Positions 33,026-43,527 of a stretch of 64,000 bases of DNA are shown in pieces (positions within the stretch are counted from its first letter, which is position 1; every line of letters starts with the position of its first letter). A program made the position numbers and the translations under genes. A model generated the notes under the pieces. It was not told the origin of the DNA. It made no database searches and saw nothing but the letters and a program-made list of their open reading frames with translations. This DNA comes from Hemileia vastatrix (taxonomy: Eukaryota; Basidiomycota; Pucciniomycetes; Pucciniales; Zaghouaniaceae). The stretch spans positions 40,342,183-40,406,182 of the forward strand of contig JASXTE010000002.1 in assembly GCA_030280995.1 (NCBI GenBank). Reading direction: 5' to 3'.

Positions 33026-33511
33026 AGTCTTAAACTAATTTTGTTATTATTTTTTTCTTTGGAATTTCTGATTTACTCCGCATGTATCAAGGTTAGGATT
33101 TAAAGGGGGGATGAAGAACAATTTAAAAATAACCAGGAATCAAACTTGAAGCAACTCAATGCTTTAAAATCCAGAAACTAAGCTTTTTTACTTGCCTTTG
33201 TTGATTTAAATAAATCCAATGCTGATATTAAATTATTCATTTCTTTACTGGGTTAAATTTCAATAAATATACATACATTTTCTTCCAGATTTCTTCTTTA
33301 ATATAAAAATGAAATTCTTCCAACAATTCTTGTATCTACTTCCTTAGATCTTTAAACTGTTCAACATTTTTGTCTTACTAAACTATTCATATCTAATAAT
33401 CTAGGTCCTACTCCCTCAATTATACTTTCTACCTTTCTAAAAAGTACTTTTATGAATTTGTCTTTTTTTTAATTTCATCATTTCCTTTCATTTTCTCCCA
33501 AATACTATTAT
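33026..33511. other. AT-rich H3 interior before copy B
   Basis: No open frame. Position corresponds to the introns and coiled-coil exon of the Myb-like gene, now unrecognisable. Confidence 0.4.
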
Positions 33512-34311
33512 TGTCAAGGTACGCTTTTGGTCTAGAAGTTTTGGTAAGAAGTTTTATGAGGATTTTAAAGGTTTAAATGGACTCTCAACAAATTTGTACT
33601 TATTTCTTAATTCAAAGATGATTATTTTACTCAATTAAAAGTGGTAGGATTAAAATATTAATATAATTTATAGATTAGAGTTACGTATTGTAAATACTAA
33701 TGATATAGAATATAAGAATAAGTTTTGATGTGTTATTGTTGTAATAAAATGATGTAGTAAAGGAATGAATAAAAAACAACCAAAAGAGAGGCCTTATATA
33801 GGCAAAGGAGAGACAAAGCATGGCAATCAAATTCTAAAAACAGCAGTATGAGAGAGAGAAATGAATATTCCAGAAGGAGTATTTTCAAATAATAAAGTTG
33901 TTCTAAAAAGAAGGCGTCAAAAAGATGTATTTACAGAGTATGTCAGAAATACATCAATTTATTTAATATTTGCTGTAGAAGTCAATTATAAATAAGAAAT
34001 TTGAATTTTTTGTATATATTTAATATTATTTGAATATTAAAATCTTATTTTAATTTTAAAATCTATTTTTTAATATAAATTTTTATTTCTTCCAACCTGT
34101 CAAATGAGCACGGTGTTAGATAAAAAATATAAGGGACAATTTTATATTTAATTTTTAATTTTTTATTTAATTTTATCATTCTGTAATTAGTTAATTTATT
34201 ATAAGTAATTTTAATGTAACTAATTAATTAAATAATTAAAATGATAAGGTGCGGCTTCATCCAGTAAATAATTAATTATTTCACTGGGTAAGTCTAGTAG
34301 CCTGGCTGACA
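33512..34311 (-). repeat. 3' LTR of Gypsy copy B
   Basis: On the minus strand starts TGTCAGCC and ends CCTTGACA. A TATA-like box (GCCTATATAAGGCC) lies near 33797. It matches the other LTR almost base for base. Confidence 0.95.
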
Positions 34312-34346
34312 CTCCCTCACTCTAAAAAAAACAGTAAAAAAAAATG

Positions 34347-37300
34347 CTATGATTCTTTCTTTTTATACTTTTTTAGTAGAGTAGGAAGATTAGATATCTC
34401 CTTCCCAGGTATCCAAGAATCATATTCAGATGATTTATTCTTGAATCTCAATAAGTATTCTGTACCTTTTTCAGCAGTGACTATTCTGTCATTTAAAATT
34501 TTTTTCAATTTCTGCTGTTTCAGTGATTTCATTTGGGGTTTTCTTTGGTCTACCCCTCCTTTTTGGAAATAAATCACTATTGGATGTGTAAGGTTTCAAA
34601 AGAGATATTGGAAAAACAGGATGTTTTCTGTCATATGGGGAATACAGAATAACTTCAACTGCATTATCTACAATCATTATACTGACAACAAATGAACCAA
34701 CAAATGGATCTTTCAATTTGTTATTACCTTGTAAGTTGAAGTGGACTGTAGAAATCAACACTTCATCACCCTTTTTAAATGTGTATTCTTTATGGGATTT
34801 GTCCCATCTTTTCTTCTCATACTCAAATGATTTTTCAATACATTTTTGAGCATGATTTCTACATAGTTGTTGCATTTGAAGAAAAGATTTTACACCAGGA
34901 TGTATATCCAATTTAGGTATTTTGTTATTGAGAATTTGGGCAGGAGTATTTGGAACATATCCAAGCCAGAGCTCAAAAGGCTTTCTTTGAGTAACAAAAT
35001 GAACAGTGCTATTATAAGCAAATTCTAACCCAGGAAGTAAGGTAACCCAATCATGAGTGAATCTGTCATTGTCTTTATACTCAAGGCCAAAGGCACAATA
35101 TCTTCTTATCATGTCCTCTAAAGTCTGAATCATTCTTTCAGCTAAACCATCAGTCTGAGGGTGATGGGCAGTAGAAAGTTTCAGATCACAACCACAAACA
35201 TCCATCAGAGACATCCAAAATTCAGAAGTAAATTTAGGGTCTCTGTCAGAGATTATGGCTTTAGGAAAACCAGAAGTATTAAACATATGAGACCACCATA
35301 AGAAAGCTAATTCTTTAGTGGAAACATCCTTGTGGGTAGGGATAAATTTACACATTTTTGTGAATCTGTCCACAATAACCCAACAAGAGTTATAACTTTC
35401 TTTACCAGCAATAGGTAATCCTGTTACAAAATCCATGTTTATTATTTGCCATGGAGCATCAGGAGGTTCAATATGTTGCATTAATCCTGCTCTTTTACCA
35501 GTTAATCTTTTTGATTTTTGGCAAGAATCACAAGATTCAACATATAATTTTGTGTCTTCAGACATATTAGCCCACCAAGCAGTGTTCTTAATTCTGATCA
35601 TTGTTTTGTCAAGATCAAAATGTCCAGCTAATATGTCATCATGACAAATTTTCAAGATGATTTCTTTCATAGAAGGAGGAATAACAAGAACATTACTCAG
35701 CTTTCTTCTATAATATAGATATCCTTCATCAATTGAAAATTTACCTTTTTCCAAAGCTTTTTGGTACTTTGGTGGAAGGGATTTAATTAATGCTTGTATT
35801 GAAGCATTCTTTGGATCATTTAATATGGTGCATAACTTTTTCAAGTCAGTGTCCTTATCATATGATTCCAGAATAAGCTGTAATAGCTCTTCCTCCATAT
35901 CAACCACATATATCCCATGAATATGAATAATTTCATCCTCAGGATCATAAGCAGGATTAGAGTCATCATTTGGTAAAGGTAACCTTGATAACATATCCAC
36001 ATTTGAGTGAACAATACCAGCCCTATGAATAATTGTCATTCTCCCTCTGTACTCTTGAACAGCCTGCTGCCATCTGAACATATGTCTTTTAGGTGTTTTC
36101 AAGTTTAAAAGGGATTTAACTGCACTGCAGTCAGTGACAAGTTCAAATTTCTGGTCATCTAGGTAATAATGAAGCTTTTCTAGAGCCCATACTACAGCTA
36201 AACACTCTAATTGAGTAGCACCATATTTCAAGTTACTATTTCTCAAGGTTCTTGAAATATAACAAATTACTACTTCTGAATCTTTATCATTTATCACTTG
36301 TTTTTGATGGAGGGAAGCACCAAGATCAATGAAACTGGCATCAGTGTACAAAACAAATGGTTGATTAAAGTCAGGTTAAGAAAGAATTGGTGCTGACATC
36401 AAACAGTGTTTCATAGTGTCAAAGGCTCTTTGTCTTTCACTATTCCAGATAAAAGCAACATCATTTCTAGTTAATTGGGTAAGGGGTAAAGCTATGACTT
36501 GGTAACTTTTAATATACTGTCTATAGTATCCACATATTCCCAAAAAACTTTGGAGCTCTCTCACTGTTGTAGGAGCCTTCACCTGTTTTATGGCTGCCAC
36601 TTTGTTCTGGTCAACACATATCTGTAAGCCTGAAACAACATGACCAAGAACTTTTAAAGAATGGAAACCAAATCTACATTTCTTCAAAGCAAGTGTCATA
36701 TTTTTTTTATCCATTTTCTGGAATACTTTACACAGGTGTTTAAGATGGTCCTCAAATGTTTTTGAGAATATAATGATATCATAAATATCAACCATCAGCC
36801 ATCCTTCAATTATCTCTTGATGGAATGTGTTATCCATGACTTTTTGGAAGACTGAAGGGGCATTTTTAGGGCCATATGGCATCCTAATATACTTATAAAT
36901 ACCCATATGAGTGGAAATCATCAGAAAGCTCTGAGAATTTTTCTCAACAGGTACCTGGTGATATCCTTTATTACCATCCAAACAGCTGATATATTTAGCA
37001 CCCTGTAAAGTAGCATGTATAGAGCTGATTCTAGGTAAAGGGTAGATATCATCAACAGTATAAGTGTTTAGTGCTCTATAATTACCACATAACCTGGCTT
37101 TATCTTTCTCATAAGAAATTAGGACAGTTGAGATAACACAATATTTAGGTGTTTCAACTACCTTTTCAATAATATTCATTTTTAAAAGGGTAGAGATATT
37201 GTCTTCAATATCTTTTCTCTTTGTGGGAGAAGCAGGATGAGGCTTCTTCTTTAAAATAGGTGGTATATCAGTTAATGGGAAAGACAATGAAAGTTTCATT

Positions 37301-37782
37301 TCCTCTTTAACTAATCCCAGTTCATGTGACCCATGAGCAAAGGCCATAGGAAAAGATTTTATCAAGTTAATGATGGAATCTTTATCCTCACCAGAAAGTT
37401 GTTCTCCAAAAGAAGCATTGTCAATTTCAGACATAAGGGCATGCATTTCCTTTGTAGATCTTCCTTTATATTGAAACACAGAATTACATGTGTTCAATTC
37501 TGGTTTTACTAATTTTTTAGGGGAGGAAATCTTAAATTTTCTCTTCACATTCATCCCCATTGTGAAACATTGGTTTAAAGGATCCAATTTTATGCCCTAC
37601 TTGGTTAAAATATCATTCCCTACAATAAACCAATTGCTCAAGTTATCATTTTTCATGACAACAAAATCACAAATAGCTCTTACAAAACCATGGTTATATT
37701 TAAAAAACACTGTGGCTTTGTATTTCCCAATGGGGGACAAAACAGAGCCATACCCTCTCCAATTTTCAGAAATGATAGGCAT
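34347..37782 (-). pseudogene. pol region of Gypsy copy B
   Basis: Large open segments: 36376-37587 (PR end, RT), 34489-36351 (RNase H, integrase) and 34347-34577 (chromodomain). All but the last share one frame with gag, broken by single-codon stops near 37600 and 36376. RNase H (Y-T-D-A-S) and integrase (H/C zinc residues; M-D-F, S-D-R-D and A-E-R motifs) look sound. The RT active site is altered: copy A has Y-I-D-D, copy B reads D-I-Y-D near 36790. The chromodomain is again one base out of frame. Confidence 0.92.
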
Positions 37783-37794
37783 CAGTTTAGATTT

Positions 37795-40371
37795 CTAGTC
37801 TTGATCTACTGAAGCAAGTGCTCTTTCAGATACTACACTTCCTCCAGCTCCAGAATCCAGAACAACTTCAATGCTGGTTCCATTGATCAAGACTGGTGCC
37901 TTAAGAGGGGCAATAACAATTGAGTTATCCTCAATGTTCTTTATGATCTCAGCATCCTCAACTGTAGATAAAGCATTATTACCAATATCAATAGTATTTA
38001 AATAATGAATATCCTTTTCAAGCATCAAGATTTCTTGTTGATTTTTATATGAAATATTGCTAGCACAATCACTTGATGTATCATCCAGTGCCACTGTGTC
38101 ATCAGCATGCTCCTCTGTTTGTTCTACAAGATTTATCTTCTTGTCACAAACATGGCCTTTCTGCCAAGTCTTGTTGCACTTGAAGCAAGTGTTTGTTGCA
38201 TACTTCTTTGTTGCAACAGTGGCAGAAGGTTTACCAACCTTTTCCAGAGGTTTCTGTTGGTAAGTGGAGGGTTTCTCTAAAGGGGTCCTAGGAATGAATC
38301 TTCTGGCATCATACTTATTGTTTAGAAGTATCTCATTGCAAGTATTAATGAAAGAAGAGGGTTCTTTGGAGAACTCAGTCCTAGCCACTATCAAGTCTCT
38401 CAGAGACATTGGTAATTTATAGAGGATCCTGTCCTTCCATAAATCAAACTCCATATTTGGGTCCATTGCCCTTAAGATTTTTACAAGTTTCATTAAAAAC
38501 TCAATAGGTTTATCAGTAGAAGAGCTATATCTAGTTTCCTCATACTGCCTTTGTTGAGCCATTCTGAACTTGGAGCCACCAAATTGTGCTTTAATTAATT
38601 TCTTCCAATTCTCCCATGAGTAGTCATTCCCATCCAGGAGAACAGATTCATACCACATTAGGGCAACATTAGTGAACAAAGAAATTAACTTGGACACAAT
38701 TTCATCATCTGGGAGTTTGTAAGAATTTTTTAAGTTATCAATTCTGCAAATAAATTGTTGCCAATCAGAGGAAGAATCACCATCAAATGTTGGGTACTGG
38801 TCAATTTTTGTCCAATTCTTTTGATTTGAAGGAGTCTCCTTAGTGCTAGCTTGTTTCTGAGTAAGAAGCAGCTGTAATTTCTCTAATTGGGCTGAAATCT
38901 CATTGTTTAATCCTTCTGTTTCAGATCCTGGTGCATCATCAGTTTTTGATGGAAACTCAGTGTTATCAACAGGTATTTCTGGAGCTATTTTTACTTTAGA
39001 TGAACTAGCCACAGGTACTATTTGAGCATCCTGCACTATATGTTCCTTTACAGAAATGTCAGAATATTTTTGGTCATTTAACAATGAGTTCAATTTTTCT
39101 TCAATGGTTGTTAGTCTTGTTTTCATTCTTGGAAGACTAGATAAACTCTCATTGATAGTTGCAAAAGATAACTGATTTTTATTTTGAAAAGATGAAAAAT
39201 GGTTATTCAATCTTTTCAGATTTATCTTATCTATCTCTACCTCCTGGCAACAGGCGGATACAGTATCTTTTAGTTTAGACAAATCATTTTTTATATTTTG
39301 CCATAAAGCAACTTTCTTTTCATGGGTTGCTTTGTAATGAGACAATTCATCAGAGACTCTCTGTGCTTCACTTCTTAATGCTTGATAACCCTGATCAGTT
39401 AACAAACTATTATATCTCTGAGTCAATTTCATATTGTTCATTATATGATTTTGCTTGGCAATAATATCTCTTAAGTGCTCATCATTAATTCTTGCTACAT
39501 CTGGAGTGTTTCTCAATAAGGAAACTGAGTAACTTTCCAGACTCTCATAGAACTCAGGGTCAAGAGTTTCATCAATCACAGCCATATCAGGATTAATCAT
39601 TGAGGTAGCAATTAAAAGTAATGGATTAGATACATGAGATATCTGTCTACTATTCCCAGTCTCTATAGGTCTCAAAGTTTCATCCTCCCTTCCAGATTTA
39701 CCTGAAGGAACAGAGTCAGCCACAAGAAAAGGCACTTGAGAATCAATAGAGGGACATACCAGGGTTTGCTGGGTATCACCATATTGGGCTTCCTTCTTCT
39801 TTTGCCTCCTTGATAAGGGTGGGGAGGAGTGGGGTTGACCTGGGTGGGCCTTGATGGACCTACCTGAGGTAACTGATGCTGGTTTTGAGCCAAGTAGTCC
39901 CACTGAGTGTTGAGCCTGTCCCACTGCCTTTTGGACACTTCCACCTTCTCTTGGGACTGGGGAGCCAATTGTTGTTGATCCCTGGGAGGAAGAGGTTTCT
40001 TCTTCTCTTTGAGAAAAGTATCTGTTCTTCTCACCTTTTCTTCCAAGGCTTCTACCCTTACCTTTAGTCTCAAGCTTTCTGTCCTTAACTCCTTTATGTG
40101 AGTAGACAGATTCTTTACCTGCTGAGACAACGGCATCTTTTTTATCCTGAAGCCTTTTGGAAGCTCTTCTGGTGGGTTTATCATGGGCTTCTGATCCTGA
40201 GTAGTTTCCACTAGGATTTCTACTTCTTCCATCTCTACATCCTGTTTGGGGCAAGGATTTATTAGTTTGAGAAATTCTTCTTGTTAAAGGAGAACTTACA
40301 GAAGTAGGCTCATCATAATCAATTAAGTCTAGTTCTTCTTCACGTGCAGCAAAACCACTTTGGTCAGTCAT
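37795..40371 (-). CDS. Gag-protease polyprotein of copy B (858 codons)
   Basis: One open frame from ATG at 40371. It holds a Ser/Lys/Arg-rich N-terminus, two or more coiled-coil segments (about residues 290-440), a capsid-like region with a W-Q-Q-F-I-C-R motif (about 570-690), a zinc knuckle C-F-K-C-N-K-T-W-Q-K-G-H-V-C and a protease D-S-G-A-G-G motif near the end. It ends at a TAG whose equivalent is a sense codon in copy A, so in the parent gag and pol were probably one polyprotein. An alternative overlapping frame lies at 39672-40232. Confidence 0.85.
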   Translation of the reverse strand: MTDQSGFAAREEELDLIDYDEPTSVSSPLTRRISQTNKSLPQTGCRDGRSRNPSGNYSGSEAHDKPTRRASKRLQDKKDAVVSAGKESVYSHKGVKDRKLETKGKGRSLGRKGEKNRYFSQREEETSSSQGSTTIGSPVPREGGSVQKAVGQAQHSVGLLGSKPASVTSGRSIKAHPGQPHSSPPLSRRQKKKEAQYGDTQQTLVCPSIDSQVPFLVADSVPSGKSGREDETLRPIETGNSRQISHVSNPLLLIATSMINPDMAVIDETLDPEFYESLESYSVSLLRNTPDVARINDEHLRDIIAKQNHIMNNMKLTQRYNSLLTDQGYQALRSEAQRVSDELSHYKATHEKKVALWQNIKNDLSKLKDTVSACCQEVEIDKINLKRLNNHFSSFQNKNQLSFATINESLSSLPRMKTRLTTIEEKLNSLLNDQKYSDISVKEHIVQDAQIVPVASSSKVKIAPEIPVDNTEFPSKTDDAPGSETEGLNNEISAQLEKLQLLLTQKQASTKETPSNQKNWTKIDQYPTFDGDSSSDWQQFICRIDNLKNSYKLPDDEIVSKLISLFTNVALMWYESVLLDGNDYSWENWKKLIKAQFGGSKFRMAQQRQYEETRYSSSTDKPIEFLMKLVKILRAMDPNMEFDLWKDRILYKLPMSLRDLIVARTEFSKEPSSFINTCNEILLNNKYDARRFIPRTPLEKPSTYQQKPLEKVGKPSATVATKKYATNTCFKCNKTWQKGHVCDKKINLVEQTEEHADDTVALDDTSSDCASNISYKNQQEILMLEKDIHYLNTIDIGNNALSTVEDAEIIKNIEDNSIVIAPLKAPVLINGTSIEVVLDSGAGGSVVSERALASVDQD
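39672..40232 (-). CDS. overlapping gag-N reading frame with coiled coil (copy B)
   Basis: A 186-codon ATG-started frame overlapping the long gag frame in another phase. Equivalent to 155-655 of copy A and better conserved between the two than the long frame over this interval. The sequence looks protein-like: acidic start, leucine heptads, then Pro/Gln-rich and basic. How it would connect to the capsid frame is not seen. Confidence 0.45.
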   Translation of the reverse strand: MEEVEILVETTQDQKPMINPPEELPKGFRIKKMPLSQQVKNLSTHIKELRTESLRLKVRVEALEEKVRRTDTFLKEKKKPLPPRDQQQLAPQSQEKVEVSKRQWDRLNTQWDYLAQNQHQLPQVGPSRPTQVNPTPPHPYQGGKRRRKPNMVIPSKPWYVPLLILKCLFLWLTLFLQVNLEGRMKL

Positions 40372-40619
40372 TTTAAGATTTAACTGAAATGAAAAAAAGA
40401 CAATAAGATTAATTAGTCTTTATTTTTAATTTTTTTTTAACAGAAATAAAATAAAAATAATAAAAATAAAAATTTTTTAAGATAAAAATGAACTTAAACA
40501 AAATTAATTTATTAATAAAGAAAAATTTAAAACCAGGATTATAATATAATCAACTGTAGAAATAAATTAGAATTTTTATTAATAATCTTTAATTATTTAT
40601 TTTCAGGATTTAAATCAAC

Positions 40620-41150
40620 TAATTTATTACCAGGACTTATTGTCAACTGAAGTAATCAAATATGAATCTTTATTAATTAAAAAAAAATTTATTTAACTGA
40701 TCACTTAACTACCAGGACTTAATGTCAACTGAAGTAATTAAATATGAAGTTTTATTTTAAAATTTTATTACTGATCACTTAAATACCAGGACTTAATGTC
40801 AACTGAAGTAATTAAATATGAGTTTTATTAATTAAAAAAGATTTATTGAACTACCAGGACTCAAAGTCAACTGAAGTAATTAAATATGAATTATTTATTA
40901 ATAAAAAAATTATTGTCAGGACAATTTGTCAACTGGAACAATTAAAATTTAAATTAATCAGGACAAATGTCAACTGAAAAATTATAATATTTAATATTAA
41001 AATATAATTATTTTATTAATAAAAAAATATTATTGTTAGGACAATTTGTCAACTGGAACAATTAAAATTTAAATTAATTAGGACAAATGTCAACTGAAAA
41101 ATTATAATATTTAATATTAAAATATAATTATTTTATTACTTCTGGGACTA
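40620..41150 (-). repeat. leader tandem repeats of copy B
   Basis: About eight imperfect copies of a CAGGACTTAATGTCAACTGA-like core (plus strand), spaced 45-80 bp by A/T-rich DNA, the last four in an alternating AB pattern. They lie in the untranslated leader between the 5' LTR and gag, where packaging, dimerisation or translation signals would be. Confidence 0.8.
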
Positions 41151-41543
41151 AGAACACTTATTGCTCTATTATGGTCAACCAGGAAAAATAAAAAAAAAAT
41201 ATAATAATAAAAATAAATTCCAAATTACCAGACACCTCCCCCTGTAAAATGAGCAAATTAATGCCACTTACAGAGTGCTGAGTAAAAGGAAATATGTAGC
41301 AAATGAAGAGTGAAGAGTAACCCACAAACAGTAATAACAATAATTACCACGATATATACGACGTTTAGTCAGTATATGAACCTAAGTTTTGGAGCGCGGT
41401 TCAATTCCCGTTCACAGCAAAAACTTTTGTCACATGACGTATGACGTTCGTCGTTTTCTTGCCTCCTTCGTCCTTTACAGGTACTTTGCACACCGATGGT
41501 CCCTTCGATTACGCCTCAATTAACGTTGCGCTGACAATATTTC

Positions 41544-41557
41544 AGAAAGGTTCCCAA
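41544..41557 (-). promoter_or_regulatory. candidate primer-binding site of copy B
   Basis: On the minus strand TGGGAACCTTTC starts one or two bases after the end of the 5' LTR. In Ty3-type elements a TGG-starting site at this position pairs with a tRNA 3' CCA end. The tRNA cannot be named from the window. Confidence 0.45.
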
Positions 41558-41558
41558 T

Positions 41559-42358
41559 TGTCAAGGTACGCTTTTGGTCTAGAAGTTTTGGTATGAATTT
41601 TTATGAGGATTTTAAAGGTTTAAATGGACTCTCAACAAATTTGTGCGTATTTCTTAATTCAAAGATGATTATTTTACTCAATTAAAAGAGGTAGGATTAA
41701 AATATTATTAAAATTTATAGATTAGAGTTACGTATTGTAAATACTAATGATATAGAATATAAGAATAAGTTTTGATGTGTTATTGTTGTAATAAAATGAT
41801 GTAGTAAAGGAATGAATAAAAAACAACCAAAAGAGAGGCCTTATATAGGCAAAGGAGAGACAAAGCATGGCAATCAAATTCTAAAAACAGTAGTATGAGA
41901 GAGAGAAATGAATATTCCAGAAGGAGTATTTTCAAATAATAAAGTTGTTCTAAAAAGAAGGCGTCAAAAAGATGTATTTACAGAGTATGTCAGAAATACA
42001 TCAATTTATTTAATATTTGCTGTAGAAGTCAATTATAAATAAGAAATTTGAATTTTTTGTATATATTTAATATTATTTGAATATTAAAATCTTATTTTAA
42101 TTTTAAAATCTATTTTTTAATATAAATTTTTATTTCTTCCAACCTGTCAAATGAGCACGGTGTTAGAGAAAAAATATAAGGGACAATTTTATATTTAATT
42201 TTTAATTATTTATTTAATTTTATCATTCTGTAATTAGTTAATTTATTATAAGTAATTTTAATTTAACTAATTAATTAAATAATTAAAATGATAAGGTGCG
42301 GCTTCATCCAGTAAATAATTAATTATTTCACTGGGTAAGTCTAGTAGCCTGGCTGACA
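41559..42358 (-). repeat. 5' LTR of Gypsy copy B
   Basis: 800 bp, near-identical partner of 33512-34311, with the TATA-like box near 41840 (minus). It would drive the genomic transcript leftward through gag-pol. Confidence 0.95.
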
Positions 42359-43525
42359 AGTATCATCCTCAGGTGGTGCACATCACCAAATTTTTTCCAA
42401 GTCAAAATATTTTTGGCAATACCCTCCCCTGTGTTTTATTGAAGTAGGGGTCTAGATTACCAAAACTTGAGTTCATTGAATAAATTAACTTGCAAAGAAG
42501 TCAATTAAAATAATTAACAAGATTATAATAATTACCATTCAAGAATAATTTGAATGGAAATAATCTGAGACCAAATTTCATGAAAGCAAAAACAAGTGTA
42601 TACATGAGCCTCATGAGAAAAATAAATTTCCTCATGATTAATATTATATGGCACACAGCCTGATGGTTGATTAATTTAAGTACATAGAGTATTGTATATG
42701 ACTTGTTAAATTTTAATTCATGAAATAAAAAGAAAAATTGATAACCTATATTAGACCCCATAATTTTTAGTCCTACCTAATTTTTTATTTTTACATTACC
42801 TTCTTTTCTTACCTTATAAATCCAGTTTACCAACTATAGATTTTCAGTCATTTTTATCTAAGCAATGCAAATAAAATCAATCTAAATGAGAAAAATAATG
42901 AAAATTGGATAAAACATACCTAAAAAGCTTTTTAAACTACCTGAAAGAAATAGCCCAAAAATTCCCCAAACAATCCCCCATAAGCTCCCAAAATAGTTCC
43001 CAGGAAAGTTGCAAAAAGTTCAAAAAAACGCCCAAGAGGTTTTAGAAATGTGGCAATATGTTCCTAAAAAAAAGTATGTAAAAGTCTCTAAAAAAAGTCC
43101 CAAACATTTCACAGAAATGTGCCAAAATTTTCCAGAAAAAGCATTAAAAATTCCACAAATAAGGTTTCAAAAGCTCCCAGAGATGTGCTAAAAATTTACA
43201 AATAAAGCATCCAAAAGTCTCCAAAAAAGGGTCCAAAAACACTTACAAATTACTGAAAAATTCTTGGAAAATGTTTCTGAATTGTTTCCAAATTTTTTTA
43301 GCAAAAAAAAGAACCAAAACAGCCCAAAAACACCTAAAAAAACAAGTGGAAAATGATTGTAAACTGTTTCCAAATTGTTTCAAAATGATTCTGAAGCAAT
43401 TGAGCAAATAAAAAAAATGGCCAGAAAAAAAAGAAAAAAATCTAAAAGTGACCAAAAAACATCAAAAAGTAAATAAAAAAAGAATAAAAAAGATTGAGAA
43501 CCAAGAAAAACAGGAAGAAAAAGAA
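42359..43525. other. H3 interior left of the satellite
   Basis: Starts with a relic of the family repeat (TTGGCAATACCCTCCCCTG at about 42413). The rest is homologous in reverse to 29600-30640 of H2. From about 42940 it is A-rich with scattered TTCCCAAAA-like motifs. Open frames are compositional and no gene is supported. Confidence 0.5.
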
Positions 43526-43527
43526 AA

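Larger units (their letters stand above)
33512..42358 (-). mobile_element. full-length Ty3/Gypsy chromodomain element, copy B
   Basis: Two LTRs of 800 bp each (33512-34311 and 41559-42358) differ at about a dozen positions by eye, so insertion is fairly recent. On the minus strand the order is 5' LTR, primer-binding-like TGGGAACC two bases inside, repeat-rich leader, gag-pol, chromodomain, purine tract AGAGTGAGGGAG and 3' LTR. The flanking pentamers ATTAT and AGTAT match at four of five bases. It inserted in H3. Confidence 0.95.

Noticed and set aside
41345..41425. tRNA-like stretch with a GGTTCAATTCC B-box in the copy B leader
   Set aside because: No matching acceptor stem or anticodon arm could be folded, so it is not called a tRNA.
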